Assembly (NCBI GenBank): GCA_965243485.1
Contig: CBDEVP010000001.1
Location: 4,526,001-4,590,000 of the forward strand
Source of the DNA: UBA7330 sp965243485
GTDB lineage: Bacteria; Bacteroidota; Bacteroidia; Cytophagales; Cyclobacteriaceae
Reading direction: 5' to 3'
DNA length: 64,000 nt
The position numbers and the translations under genes are program-made. Shown here piece after piece: positions 36,631 to 46,672 of this stretch. The notes under the pieces are model-generated. The model did no database searches. It was given only the letters and a program-made list of their open reading frames with translations, and was not told the origin of the DNA. Numbering within the stretch: the first letter of the stretch is position 1; the number at the start of each line of letters is the position of its first letter.

Positions 36631-39600
36631 TTTTTAAAGAATCGCTTTCTATTACTTTCGATCGTTCTTTGTCCAATTCGGAAAGTCTTGTTTTTGCCTC
36701 CTGAACAATCGCCTCAACCGGTGATTTTTCTATGATGGAATTCAGGGTAGCCTGTGCCTGAAATAATTCATCCATTTTATAATAATTCTCTGCAATCAGA
36801 ATGAATGATTTGCCGATCCAGTAATCGTAGGAAGCAAATTGCTCATTTAGATCAAACAATGTTTCAACAGAGGTTTTATAGTTACCCTGCAACGACTGAA
36901 TATATGCCAGTTGATATTTGGCTTCAGCAGCAGTCTCACTCTTATTGCCTTCAAGTACCTGCTGAAAGTTGTTTGCCGCCTGATCAAACTGCTTATTTCT
37001 CATTGATATTTTACCGCGGATCAACAATGCCTGCGCCTCTGCTCCTACCGGTTTCCAATCCCCGCTGATGATCTTGTTGGCATAAAAATTGGCACTGTCA
37101 TTATTTGTAAGGTGAAAATGACTGATCAGCTTTCCTTCATCCGCCAGGTACTGATCCTTCCTGTTAAGCCCCTGAGCCGATAGCTGGTAGTAATTATAAA
37201 GTGCCTGCTGATATTCACCCATTCTTATCAGGGCCCTCCCACGCTTATCCAAAACCCTGGACAGATAATTGGATGAGGTATTTTTTATGATCTGTGTGAA
37301 AACATCCACTGCTCGTACCCAGTCTTCCATCCGGTAGTATGAATCGCCAAGAAAATACAAGGCATCCTCCCTGAAGCTGCTTCTGGGGTATTTGTCCTGA
37401 AAAGACTTCAGGGCTTCGATAGCTTTTTCATATTCCTGATTGTAATAGTAGGTTTTTGCGGATTCAAAGGAGATCACTTCCAGGGACCCATCATCGGGGT
37501 TTGCCTGCTGGTACGCGGCCATGTACCGCTCAAAAGATGGAATATTCTGCCCTTTCTTTCTCAATTCCTGTAGTCCCAACAACGCATCATTTGCCGTTGG
37601 ATGACTGATGTGGTTTTCCAAAATAGCTCTGTAATCATTTGCTGCGTACTCAAGCTGATTAAGATTAAAGTAACAAAGTGCCCGCTTACTCCTTACATAC
37701 GGCATCAGGCTACTGTTTGACTGGTCTCTCTCAAACCGGTCAAAATATGTAATGGCATTTTTGTACTGGTTGTCCTCAAGACAGGTGACACCCATTTGAA
37801 AAAGGGCATTATCCTTATAGGTAGAGGGTGTTTCAAGCTGTACAACTTTCTGAAAACTGTTGAGCGCTTTTTGGGGTTCATTGTTTAGCTGATAAGTAAG
37901 TCCAAGCTGAAAATTGATATAATCTTTAGGCACTGATGGCTCTCTGTTTAGAAACTGGTATTGCTCAATGGCCTGACTGTATTCCTTTAAGACATAGTGG
38001 CAATCCGCCAGCCGAAGCATTGCATCCAGATAAAAATCATGGTACCTGCCTGATCTTTCGGTAAAATCCCTGAAATAACTTCTGGCTTTGGTATATTCCT
38101 TTTGATTATAGAAAATGTAAGCCAGTCCATAGTCGGAATTGATATTCCAGATATCGGACCTGGCTGATACCCTTTTGCATTGCTCAAATGAAACAATGGC
38201 CATTTGATAATCTTCTAGCAATGAATAGCACTCACCCAACAGGTATTGTGCTTTCCCGTTAATCTCCCTGTCCACGGGAACGGATATGGTCTTTTTGAAA
38301 TAGCTGACTGCTTCCCTGAATTTAGAATCATTGAAAACCAATTGTCCCTTATGAAAGGTTGCATTCTGATAGGCCTTTCTGAGCTCCGGGCTTTTGTTGG
38401 GGATGGTCTCGAGATAGGCAATGGCCTGATCATAGTTGGAGGTCTTCAGGAAGGCACTGGCTAACAATTGATTGGCCTCTGTCTTGAATTTACTGTTTGG
38501 ATACTGGTTAAGAAACTGCTGAAGAGACCTGATCGACTCTGAAAACTGGGCCTGCTGGAAGTTGATCTTTCCCACTAAAAAGGCACTTTCCTCCTTTACT
38601 TCCTCATTCGAACCGGTTAAAGCTTTCTCAAAGGAACGGATCGCGAATTCAGGATTTTCATTTCTGAGGTAAAGCTGTCCAAGGTAATATGAACTGATCT
38701 GGCTCATTGGACCCGAACCTAATCCGGACTTTTGGAAATTGGTGATGGCCTGCTGATCATTATTGGTCATGTAATAAGAAAAAGCCAGCTTGAAGTATCC
38801 TTCTTCGCTCATTTTGCCGCCGGACTGATCCAGATGGAGCTTAAGGTAGCGAACCGCCTGGTCGTATTTCTTCAATTCAAAATATAATTCACCCAAAAGC
38901 CTGTTAAACAACTTTTGGGTTTGTTCATCCGAGTCTCTGTACTTTGAATCGACGTAGCCGGCTAATTTCTGTTCATCTTTCCGCCCGAAATAAATGCCCG
39001 CGATGAGTTGCGAGGCAGGTTGCCTGAATTCCGGATCATTATCCACCTTAGTCAGGTAATTCAAAGCTTCAGGAAATTCGTTTCGCTGATAATGAATGAA
39101 ACCCAGGTAATAAGATGCCGGTATTTCAAACTGATTTCCTGAAGTGATAGAATTTCTGAAACTGACGGCTGCGCGGTCCTGCTCATTTTCACCAAACTGA
39201 CAATAACCAAGCCTGAAGAACAACTCACTCTTTTCACGGTCATCCAGGATATTATGATTGGCTTTTTCAAAATAATCTCTGGCCTTTTTGTAAGATTTTT
39301 GAGAAAAATAATAATTACCTAAAGAGAAATAAGCTTTTGAAGCAAGTGGATGCTGTTGATTTTGTGCTACAAACTCAGCCAATTGCTTTTCACCTCTCTG
39401 GTCACCTGTTTTGAGCAAGCACATGGCCCGGTAGTATGTAGCCTCCCGAACGAGAGCCCCATCTTGTGCGAGGTATTCATCAAGCTTTTCCAGGCTGGCC
39501 ATATAATGATTGACATCATAAAGGGACACTGCTTCCGAAAAAAGGTCTTCACCCGATTCTTCTACCATACTCTGCTGACCAAATGCAAGAAAAATAGAAG

Positions 39601-39655
39601 AAGAAAAGACAATTGTGATTAAAACACGCATTCCACTGGGTTTGGTTTTAGCCAT
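36623..39655 (-). CDS. Large tetratricopeptide-repeat protein
   Basis: A 1010-residue protein with a signal peptide if started at the ATG at 39631 (MRVLITIVFSSSIFLAFGQQ); the ATG at 39655 is the alternative used here and a TTG lies at 39667. Nearly the whole length is TPR units of about 34-37 residues (for example YFSLGNYYFSQKSYKKARDYFEKA and ALYFLGDSYYRMEDWVRAVDVF). It resembles periplasmic TPR proteins (BamD/YbgF-like arrays) that scaffold envelope complexes. It overlaps the plug-less barrel gene downstream and follows holA by 27 bases. Confidence 0.88.
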   Translation of the reverse strand: MAKTKPSGMRVLITIVFSSSIFLAFGQQSMVEESGEDLFSEAVSLYDVNHYMASLEKLDEYLAQDGALVREATYYRAMCLLKTGDQRGEKQLAEFVAQNQQHPLASKAYFSLGNYYFSQKSYKKARDYFEKANHNILDDREKSELFFRLGYCQFGENEQDRAAVSFRNSITSGNQFEIPASYYLGFIHYQRNEFPEALNYLTKVDNDPEFRQPASQLIAGIYFGRKDEQKLAGYVDSKYRDSDEQTQKLFNRLLGELYFELKKYDQAVRYLKLHLDQSGGKMSEEGYFKLAFSYYMTNNDQQAITNFQKSGLGSGPMSQISSYYLGQLYLRNENPEFAIRSFEKALTGSNEEVKEESAFLVGKINFQQAQFSESIRSLQQFLNQYPNSKFKTEANQLLASAFLKTSNYDQAIAYLETIPNKSPELRKAYQNATFHKGQLVFNDSKFREAVSYFKKTISVPVDREINGKAQYLLGECYSLLEDYQMAIVSFEQCKRVSARSDIWNINSDYGLAYIFYNQKEYTKARSYFRDFTERSGRYHDFYLDAMLRLADCHYVLKEYSQAIEQYQFLNREPSVPKDYINFQLGLTYQLNNEPQKALNSFQKVVQLETPSTYKDNALFQMGVTCLEDNQYKNAITYFDRFERDQSNSSLMPYVRSKRALCYFNLNQLEYAANDYRAILENHISHPTANDALLGLQELRKKGQNIPSFERYMAAYQQANPDDGSLEVISFESAKTYYYNQEYEKAIEALKSFQDKYPRSSFREDALYFLGDSYYRMEDWVRAVDVFTQIIKNTSSNYLSRVLDKRGRALIRMGEYQQALYNYYQLSAQGLNRKDQYLADEGKLISHFHLTNNDSANFYANKIISGDWKPVGAEAQALLIRGKISMRNKQFDQAANNFQQVLEGNKSETAAEAKYQLAYIQSLQGNYKTSVETLFDLNEQFASYDYWIGKSFILIAENYYKMDELFQAQATLNSIIEKSPVEAIVQEAKTRLSELDKERSKVIESDSLKNG

Positions 39656-39682
39656 TAAACGATGCAAAGGTAATGGTTGGTA

Positions 39683-40702
39683 TCAATGTAAAAGTTTATA
39701 GACCAATTCTTTCAAAATATCTCCTTCTGTCATCGACGCATATCCAATTCCTTTGGACTGAAGGTCAGCCTCATGGATGAATTGCAGATTTTTGATCACG
39801 GCGGGTTCAGGGAAATTTGACTTGGCCTGTAAATATTCAGTAGCAAAATACGGATGGACCCCAATCAGTCTGGCTACTTCCTGCTTATCAGCAGCCCTGG
39901 CATGATGAAGGAGCAGGAGTTTGGTAAAGAAGGAAAAAAGGCTTCCCAGTGTCATGACCAGCGGATTGGCCGAACCATTCGCAGCAAGATATTTTACGAT
40001 CTTAAAGGCCCGGGCATTATTTTTCAGGGCAATAGCGGACTGCAATTCAAAGGAATTATAATCCTTACTGATCCCGACATATTTCTGGACCATCTGCTCA
40101 TTAACCTCCTCGCCTTTTTTAACATTCAGCTTAAGCTTATCTACTTCATTGGCAAGCCGCTGCAGGTTGTTGCCAATGTTTTCAGACATGATCATGGCTG
40201 CCCTTACACTGAGATTCACATCCTTTAGTTTAGAGTAAGATTTGAGCCAATCAGGTATCTGATTGTCATAGAGTCTCTTAGAAAGCATGGTTTCGGCACC
40301 TTTTTCTATGGCTTTGGCAATTTTGGTGCGTTTGTCAAGGGTCTTGTATTTGTAGCCAAACACGAGCACTGTTGAGGGTGTTGGATTTTCAAGATACTGA
40401 ATAAGAAAACCGGTCTGTTCATCACTTCTCCAGCTTCTCATTTCCTGTGCTTCTTTCACGATAACCACCTGACGTTCTCCCATCATCGGATATTTCCGGG
40501 CAATGTTCAGTATATCTGTGATGGATGTTTCCTTGCCATAGAGGATATATTGATTGAAGCTCTTTTGAGCATCATCCAGCGCATTAAGTTCAACATTTTC
40601 AATGATGTTGTCAATGAAGAAAGGCTCATCTCCATGGAGAAAATATACCATGGCAAACCTTCCCTGCTGCTGTGCCTTAATGATCTCATTGTATTCTGCC
40701 AT
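39683..40702 (-). CDS. holA: DNA polymerase III subunit delta
   Basis: A 339-residue clamp-loader subunit that opens the sliding clamp. The N-terminus FLHGDEPFFIDNIIE and the segments YPMMGERQVVIVKEAQEM and ENPTPSTVLVFGYKYK are typical of HolA. There is no Walker A, as expected for delta. It heads a run with the large TPR protein and the barrel gene. Confidence 0.93.
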   Translation of the reverse strand: MAEYNEIIKAQQQGRFAMVYFLHGDEPFFIDNIIENVELNALDDAQKSFNQYILYGKETSITDILNIARKYPMMGERQVVIVKEAQEMRSWRSDEQTGFLIQYLENPTPSTVLVFGYKYKTLDKRTKIAKAIEKGAETMLSKRLYDNQIPDWLKSYSKLKDVNLSVRAAMIMSENIGNNLQRLANEVDKLKLNVKKGEEVNEQMVQKYVGISKDYNSFELQSAIALKNNARAFKIVKYLAANGSANPLVMTLGSLFSFFTKLLLLHHARAADKQEVARLIGVHPYFATEYLQAKSNFPEPAVIKNLQFIHEADLQSKGIGYASMTEGDILKELVYKLLH

Positions 40703-40749
40703 TACATCTAAGAAAGAGAATTTTTGCCAAAATGATCTAAATAAATTCT

Positions 40750-41055
40750 TTAAAGCAACTCCCCAAAGGGAAATTCTGCAAAACAGGCTTCTTTTACTTT
40801 TTCAGCCACTTCATCACGGCCGGTGAGTGATGCCAGTTGAAACAATAGATAATAATGCTCCTCCTCGCATTGATTAAGACTGGAAGATTCATTTAGGGAA
40901 CTGATAGCCGACTTTGCATGGTCTTTGATGATGTTTACTGTGTATTTGTCTGTTTTTCCAAGGTGCTCAAAAGCGCTTTCCCGATCCTGAGATAAGAGTA
41001 CATGAGCCATCATTGAAAACATGATACTCAAGAAAATACCATGGAAGCGGACCAT
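40750..41055 (-). CDS. Small secreted protein of unknown function
   Basis: A 101-residue protein with a signal peptide (VRFHGIFLSIMFSMMAHVLLSQ), starting at the ATG at 41055; the longer frame begins at a TTG. The mature part is about 75 residues, helical, with two cysteines (QCEEEHYY and KEACFAEF) that could form a disulfide. It lies 47 bases before holA on the same strand. No family was recognised. Confidence 0.55.
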   Translation of the reverse strand: MVRFHGIFLSIMFSMMAHVLLSQDRESAFEHLGKTDKYTVNIIKDHAKSAISSLNESSSLNQCEEEHYYLLFQLASLTGRDEVAEKVKEACFAEFPFGELL

Positions 41056-41101
41056 CTTTAAGAAAGGCAATGATTTATAAATCAAAACAGAAAAGAAGCC
41101 T

Positions 41102-41109
41102 ATTTTTGC
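41102..41109 (+). promoter_or_regulatory. Bacteroidota-type -7 promoter box for tyrS
   Basis: TATTTTTG matches the TAnnTTTG consensus and lies 30 bases before the tyrS start. No good -33 TTG was found at the expected distance. Confidence 0.4.
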
Positions 41110-41138
41110 CCCAAATTTAGAAAACTGTACGCCATTAC

Positions 41139-42419
41139 ATGAAAAATTTTGTTACTGAACTGCGATGGAGAGGCATGATACATGACATGATGCCTGGTGC
41201 CGAAGAGCAGCTAAACAAGGGAATGACAAGCGCCTATATCGGGTTTGATCCCACGGCAGACTCATTGCACATCGGTAATCTTGTACAGATCATGATTCTT
41301 GTACACCTGCAATCCTGTGGTCATAAACCCCTGGCGCTGGTAGGCGGTGCAACTGGTATGGTCGGCGATCCTTCCTTCAAGGCCGCCGAACGAAGTTTGC
41401 TGGATGAAGAAACCTTAAAGCATAATCTTTCCAGGGTAAAGGCCCAGCTGGAAAAATTCCTGGATTTCTCTGGTAACAATGCTGCCGAGATCGTCAACAA
41501 CTATGACTGGTTCAAAGATTTTAATTTCCTGACTTTTATCCGGGATGTCGGTAAGCACATTACGGTGAATTACATGATGAGTAAAGACTCTGTGAAAAGC
41601 CGCTTGGAGTCAGGACTTTCTTTTACAGAGTTCTCCTACCAGCTTATCCAGGGTTACGATTTTTACTGGCTTTGGAAACACAAAGGTGTAAAGGTGCAGC
41701 TTGGAGGATCAGACCAATGGGGCAATATTGTTACCGGTACCGAACTCATTAGGAGAAAAGGCCAGGGGGAAGCTTACGCCATTACCACCCCGCTGATCAC
41801 CAAATCCGATGGGACAAAATTCGGCAAGACAGAAACAGGCAACGTCTGGCTGGACCCTGAAAAAACTTCTCCCTATCAGTTTTACCAGTACTGGATCAAT
41901 CTGAGTGATCAGGATGTGGAAAAATACATTAAGATATTTACAACCTTTGATGAAAATACCGTTACCGAAATGATCCGTAAGCACTACGAGGCTCCGCATG
42001 AAAGACTTCTTCAAAAGACGCTGGCTGAAGATCTTACTACAAGGGTACATTCAATTAAAGACCTTGAAACTGCGATCAAAGCCTCCTCTATACTCTTTGG
42101 CAAGTCCACCACAGAGGATTTGGCTTCCCTGGATGAAAGAACATTGCTTCAGGTTTTTGAAGGTGTCCCTCAGACGACCATCTCAAAGGATGCCCTGGAT
42201 GAAGTTCAGAATGTAGCCGATTTCCTCAGCGATGTGACAAATGGTATGGTGTTCCCTTCGAAGGGTGAAGCCAGAAGAATGATCAAAGGAGGGGGTGTAA
42301 GCATCAATAAAAAGAAGATCGTATCGGAGGAAGAGCCAGTAGAAAAGGTATTGCTTCAGGGTAAATACATACTGGCGCAAAAAGGAAAAAAGAACTATTT
42401 TCTCATCCGGGTCAACTAA
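41139..42419 (+). CDS. tyrS: Tyrosyl-tRNA synthetase
   Basis: A 426-residue class I synthetase of normal length. The HIGH motif appears as HIGNLVQI in DPTADSLHIGNL; the KMSKS-equivalent is KFGKT. The tyrosine site (QLIQGYDFYWL, QLGGSDQWGNI) is intact, and an S4 RNA-binding domain ends the protein (KGGGVSINKKKI). It is a single gene with a promoter-like box in front. Confidence 0.97.
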   Translation: MKNFVTELRWRGMIHDMMPGAEEQLNKGMTSAYIGFDPTADSLHIGNLVQIMILVHLQSCGHKPLALVGGATGMVGDPSFKAAERSLLDEETLKHNLSRVKAQLEKFLDFSGNNAAEIVNNYDWFKDFNFLTFIRDVGKHITVNYMMSKDSVKSRLESGLSFTEFSYQLIQGYDFYWLWKHKGVKVQLGGSDQWGNIVTGTELIRRKGQGEAYAITTPLITKSDGTKFGKTETGNVWLDPEKTSPYQFYQYWINLSDQDVEKYIKIFTTFDENTVTEMIRKHYEAPHERLLQKTLAEDLTTRVHSIKDLETAIKASSILFGKSTTEDLASLDERTLLQVFEGVPQTTISKDALDEVQNVADFLSDVTNGMVFPSKGEARRMIKGGGVSINKKKIVSEEEPVEKVLLQGKYILAQKGKKNYFLIRVN

Positions 42420-42499
42420 TTAGTTCTGTTGTGGGTCATGGTTTTATAAAAATTATAATTATTTTTAAATAAAATTGAATTTTACCCAGCTTAGCCATC

Positions 42500-44137
42500 A
42501 TGAAATATTTACTATCCTTCGGTTTGTTAGTGTATTTGTACGGAATGGTTCAACCTGCTTTTGCTCAGGAGGAAGAAGAAGATCCATTTGCTGATTATTC
42601 TTATCTGTGGGAAGACGATAAGAAGAAGAAAAAAAAGAAAAAGAAAAAAGATAAATCAGAACAAACTGAGCAGGTTCAGGAGGCAGCCCCCTCAGAAGCA
42701 GTGTTCACCGCAGATACCCTGCCTGAACCAGCTGATCCTTATGCAGCTGATAGCATTCCATCACAGGAACCCTTAGCGGAGGAAGAAGAAGTAAAAGAAG
42801 AGAAGCCCAAAAAAGAGAAAGAATTTAGAGAAAACCGGGACCTTCCTCCTGTCCGTGACTTCAGGGCGGGACTTCCTTCCGGCGAGTCCAAAGGTTCGTT
42901 TACCGGAGGTCTCACGTTTACGGAAATCGATGGACAATATTATGCGGGGCTTGTGTTGTCCCCGGAATTCAGTCTGGGCAAATTTGGGCTTGGGCTAAAT
43001 ATTCCAGTGCTTTATGGGCTAGAAGACCGGTCTTTCAGAACAGAGATCTTTGAAGACGGTGTTGGCGTAGCACGATTGATCCGGTATTTAAGACTGGGTA
43101 ATCAAAAGCAGGATCCAATTTATCTAAGAATCGGCGAGTTGAGCAGCGCAATGATCGGATATGGAGGACTGATCAATAATTATACAAATACCACAAGCTA
43201 CGAAAAGCGAAAACTTGGTCTGCACTATGACCTGAATTTCAGGGGACTGGTTGGCATAGAAGGTCTTTATAGTGATTTTAATCCAGTTTCACTCAACCTA
43301 TTGGCCGTGAGACCATATACCAGGCCACTGGCACAATCAGGTATCCCGATCGTTCGTACCTTCGAAGTCGGAGTGCAATACATCAGAGATCAGGATCAGA
43401 CTGCAATTCCTACTTCGGACTCGACCAGTACCACCTATCGATATACAAAAGACGGTGTTGCAGCTCTGGGATTCGATGCCGGCATCACCCTACTGAGCAT
43501 TCCATTCATCCAGATCGACCTGTTTACCACATACAGCCGGTTGAACGTCGATAGTCAGGCCTTGCGAGACACCCTTGGAGATGGTTTTACAAGTGGAGAT
43601 GGTTTTAGTGCCGGTCTGAACTTCAGATTAAACTTCATTGCTGATCTTTTTAGCACCGATATCAGAATCGAAAGACTGGACTACAGTGAGGCATACCTTC
43701 CTCAATTTTTTGATGCTTCATATGAGATCAATAAGGATGCCCGGCTGCTGTCACTGGGATCTGCTCCCAAAATGAGCGGTATTTACGGAAGTTTACAGGG
43801 ACAAATCGCACAAAAAGTGATGTTAGGAGGCAGCCTCACCATCCCTGACAACATTTCTGAAGATGCTCCGGCCGTGGTGCGTCTGAATGCTGATATGGAA
43901 CGACTGGCTGACAAAGTCTCTTTGCATGCGCATTATATCAAAGGAAATCTTGCAACTCTGAAAGATGCGTTTACTTTTAATGAAAATTCCCTGGCTAAAG
44001 TGAGACTGATCTATCATATGAACAAGTTTCTTGCTGCCGGGGTGGATTATTACTGGGCATTTGCGCCGGCAGAAGACGGTTCATATAAGGCGACCAGATA
44101 TGTATCACCTTATTTCGGACTTTCAATAGATTTTTGA
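42500..44137 (+). CDS. Outer-membrane barrel protein with a poly-lysine N-terminal linker
   Basis: A 545-residue exported protein. A signal peptide (about residues 1-22) is followed by DPFADYSYLWEDD, ten consecutive lysines (residues about 41-50), an acidic and Pro-rich linker to about residue 120, and a barrel-like domain of about 425 residues (FTGGLTFTEIDGQYYAG, YVSPYFGLSIDF at the end with a C-terminal aromatic). The lysine tract is coded by a long A-rich run (42619-42650) prone to slippage. The DYSYLW motif recurs at the end of the barrel protein at 58658. Its function is unknown. Confidence 0.8.
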   Translation: MKYLLSFGLLVYLYGMVQPAFAQEEEEDPFADYSYLWEDDKKKKKKKKKKDKSEQTEQVQEAAPSEAVFTADTLPEPADPYAADSIPSQEPLAEEEEVKEEKPKKEKEFRENRDLPPVRDFRAGLPSGESKGSFTGGLTFTEIDGQYYAGLVLSPEFSLGKFGLGLNIPVLYGLEDRSFRTEIFEDGVGVARLIRYLRLGNQKQDPIYLRIGELSSAMIGYGGLINNYTNTTSYEKRKLGLHYDLNFRGLVGIEGLYSDFNPVSLNLLAVRPYTRPLAQSGIPIVRTFEVGVQYIRDQDQTAIPTSDSTSTTYRYTKDGVAALGFDAGITLLSIPFIQIDLFTTYSRLNVDSQALRDTLGDGFTSGDGFSAGLNFRLNFIADLFSTDIRIERLDYSEAYLPQFFDASYEINKDARLLSLGSAPKMSGIYGSLQGQIAQKVMLGGSLTIPDNISEDAPAVVRLNADMERLADKVSLHAHYIKGNLATLKDAFTFNENSLAKVRLIYHMNKFLAAGVDYYWAFAPAEDGSYKATRYVSPYFGLSIDF

Positions 44138-44138
44138 T

Positions 44139-44546
44139 CTAGAGAAGCTGGGGCCAGAAAATAATGTCCACCCTTCTATTCTTCAGTCGCCCTTCATAGG
44201 TACTGTTGTCAAAAACCGGATTGTGGAGCCCGAAATCTTTGATCTCAATGGCATCCCTGGAATATCCCTTCTTTAGGAGTACCCTAAGAGCGGACAAACT
44301 TCGGTACTCAGAGAGCATCTGATTGAATTCCGCTCCTCCTATGTTATCTGTGTGGCTGTGGATACTAATCGTGTAACTCATGGCTCCGGGCAGAGAATCT
44401 ATAAAATGATATAACTCTTTGATCTGATATTCATCTATATACCAGCTACCACCGCCGAAGTAAATACTCCGAATGAGCTGCCCCTGGTCCTGTGATTTGG
44501 CGAACCCTGAGATGAGAAGAAATACGACGAAAAGTAATCTTTTCAT
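44139..44546 (-). CDS. OmpA-like peptidoglycan-binding protein
   Basis: A 135-residue exported protein with a signal peptide (RLLFVVFLLISGFAKS). The rest is an OmpA C-terminal-like domain: SIHSHTDNIGGAEFN with the conserved Asp, LSEYRSLSALRVLLKKG, and NRRVDIIFW with the Arg. It lacks a barrel or lipobox. The stop is one base from that of the convergent barrel gene. It probably anchors to peptidoglycan in the periplasm. Confidence 0.82.
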   Translation of the reverse strand: MKRLLFVVFLLISGFAKSQDQGQLIRSIYFGGGSWYIDEYQIKELYHFIDSLPGAMSYTISIHSHTDNIGGAEFNQMLSEYRSLSALRVLLKKGYSRDAIEIKDFGLHNPVFDNSTYEGRLKNRRVDIIFWPQLL

Positions 44547-44645
44547 ATCGACAGATAAGGAGTACCCACAGAATATAATATATCCTACTAACGATCACAA
44601 GATTTGATTGTTCAAACTATGGTATAAACAATTAATCAACCTGTT

Positions 44646-46082
44646 TTAATTGGCAACGTATGTCTCCGAAGCGAACTTGAAGATCGGATTGGGGGTTCGG
44701 GCAGTATCAAGGATGGTTCGTACCTGGTCAACAATTTGAGGATACTGACCAGCCAGATCATGTGATTCAGACAGGTCTGTAGACAGATCGAAAAGCTGAA
44801 TTGAAGAAGTATCACTGAACACCTCATATCTGACTCCTTTCCATTTACCCATTCTCACTGCCTGACGACCTCCTTTTTCATGAAATTCCCAGTATAGGAA
44901 ATCATGGTCCTTCTGATCTCCACCGGTAAGTGTTGGTAAAAAAGAGATCCCATCGGTCTTATAATCAAATTTAGTTCCGGTGATCTCCTGAAGTGTGGGA
45001 AAAAGATCCCAAAAAGCCGAAACGTGATCTGATTTTGACCCTTCATTGATTTTTCCTTCCCATTTTACAATAAATGGCACCCTGATGCCCCCTTCATACA
45101 AATCCCGCTTATATCCTTTCAGTGGTCCATTGCTGTCAAAATAGTCCGGATCGGCACCTCCTTCCAAATGAGGTCCGTTATCAGAAGTAAACATGATGAT
45201 GGTGTTTTCAGCCAGGCCAAGTGCATCAACAAGATCCATAATCTCTCCTACGTGCCGGTCAAGTATACTGATCATCGCAACGAAAGCTGCATGTGCGTGT
45301 GTCTGGTCGCCATAAGGTCCACGATAGAAATCATAGTCCGGGTCGCCATAATCCTTACCATCATAAGATTTCTCGGGCGGGTACTCACCGATAAATCGAT
45401 TCATTACCGAATCAGGAGCGACCAGTTCAGCATGAGGGATTGGAGTGGGCACAAACAGGAAAAATGGCTTATCCTTATTTTCCCTGATAAAAGACAGCGT
45501 TTGCTGCTGGATCAGTTCAGGCGCGTAGGTCTGGTCTTTTCCCTGCAGATTTCCTGTAAGCTCCACTTTCCCCTGATTATCCCACAGATATTCAGGGTGG
45601 TAGATATGGGCCAGCCTTTGGCAGTTATATCCATAAAATCTATCAAAACCAAAATTGATCGGGTCCCCTTGTGATCCGGGAAACCCAAGTCCCCATTTAC
45701 CAAAAGCACCGGTTACATAACCTGCCTTTTTCATCATTTTTGGAAGTACGGGTATACTATCCGGAAACGGTTCCTGCCCTTCAGGCATTACCTCCCGATT
45801 CCCGCGGACTGGTGTATGTCCCGTATGTAGGCCACTCATGAGAGACGATCTGGACGGTGCGCATACAGTGCTGCCGGAATAATGCTGGGTAAAGACCATC
45901 CCCTCTCTGGCCAGCTTATCAATATTGGGTGTATTAAACCTGCTTTGACCATAAACGCCCAGATCTCCATACCCCAGATCATCCGCAAGTATGTAAATTA
46001 TGTTTGGTTGTTCGGCCTTCTGCCGGGGCATTGAACAACCGAGGACAATAAACAAAAAAAAGAGTGTGTAAAGATTCTGCAT
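44646..46082 (-). CDS. Sulfatase (arylsulfatase family) lipoprotein
   Basis: A 478-residue type I sulfatase. Starting at the ATG at 46082 it has a lipobox (FIVLGC, Cys16); a TTG 12 codons upstream is less likely. Metal ligands ADDLGYGD (about 33-40) and the modified cysteine motif CAPSR (74-78), which becomes formylglycine, are intact. The order NIIYILADD, CAPSRSSLMSG, GKWGLG and TSDNGPH is canonical. It would remove sulfate from polysaccharides or glycosides in the periplasm. A formylglycine-generating or anSME enzyme is needed but not in the window. Confidence 0.95.
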   Translation of the reverse strand: MQNLYTLFFLFIVLGCSMPRQKAEQPNIIYILADDLGYGDLGVYGQSRFNTPNIDKLAREGMVFTQHYSGSTVCAPSRSSLMSGLHTGHTPVRGNREVMPEGQEPFPDSIPVLPKMMKKAGYVTGAFGKWGLGFPGSQGDPINFGFDRFYGYNCQRLAHIYHPEYLWDNQGKVELTGNLQGKDQTYAPELIQQQTLSFIRENKDKPFFLFVPTPIPHAELVAPDSVMNRFIGEYPPEKSYDGKDYGDPDYDFYRGPYGDQTHAHAAFVAMISILDRHVGEIMDLVDALGLAENTIIMFTSDNGPHLEGGADPDYFDSNGPLKGYKRDLYEGGIRVPFIVKWEGKINEGSKSDHVSAFWDLFPTLQEITGTKFDYKTDGISFLPTLTGGDQKDHDFLYWEFHEKGGRQAVRMGKWKGVRYEVFSDTSSIQLFDLSTDLSESHDLAGQYPQIVDQVRTILDTARTPNPIFKFASETYVAN

Positions 46083-46355
46083 CAGGTCAAAATATGTTTG
46101 AACCGCTAATGTATTCAATCGAAAATTACTCCACTACCCGCTACCTTCTTTTCCGGCCAAAAATGAATCAAACGAATCACCTTCACCAGGTCATGAATTG
46201 ATGGAGGGTTATACAACGGCGCGGGATTTTAACAGATGGTATTTTGGTCTGTTGAAAATTTACAACTAAACATAAATTATTCGTATATTACATTTATTAA
46301 GAACCTCTTTGATGTTGACTTAACTTAATTTTTACCCGATTTACCTCTATTTACT

Positions 46356-46601
46356 ATGAACATTTTTATTGCTAAGCTAGCTGCTAAGACCACCGGTGAT
46401 AGCTTACGTGCTTTATTTGAACAGTATGGATCTGTTGATTCCGCAAAAGTTATCATGGACCGGGAAACCGGTAATTCCAAAAGATATGGATTCGTCGAAA
46501 TGAGTGATGACAGTGAAGCCAAAACTGCTATTGATGCGCTGAACGAATCCGATTTCGAAGGAAGCACCATCGTCGTGAAAGTCGCCAACCCTAAAAGATA
46601 A
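46356..46601 (+). CDS. RNA-binding protein with a single RRM
   Basis: An 81-residue protein that is a single RNA recognition motif: RNP2 is IFIAKL (residues 3-8) and RNP1 is KRYGFVEM (about 42-49). Small RRM proteins of this kind are widespread in Bacteroidota and are thought to act as RNA chaperones in place of Hfq in several species. It is preceded by 236 bases of AT-rich leader without a gene and followed by a structured 3' region and a strong terminator, consistent with post-transcriptional control. Confidence 0.95.
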   Translation: MNIFIAKLAAKTTGDSLRALFEQYGSVDSAKVIMDRETGNSKRYGFVEMSDDSEAKTAIDALNESDFEGSTIVVKVANPKR

Positions 46602-46620
46602 TCTACAGTACTTAAGAAAA

Positions 46621-46671
46621 TACAGCTATTTAATCCTTTTTGGATTGATTATGAATTTCAAAATGGCTGTA
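46621..46671 (+). promoter_or_regulatory. Structured 3' untranslated region of the RRM gene
   Basis: TACAGCTATTT (46621-46631) pairs with AAATGGCTGTA (46661-46671) through one G-U pair, enclosing a smaller AATCC/GGATT hairpin (46632-46646). It sits between the RRM stop and the terminator. It may stabilise the mRNA or serve as a binding site. Confidence 0.45.
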
Positions 46672-46672
46672 G

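Noticed and set aside
42618..42650. Lysine run as a nuclear-type localisation or nucleic-acid tail
   Set aside because: The protein has a signal peptide and a barrel, so the tract is probably periplasmic.
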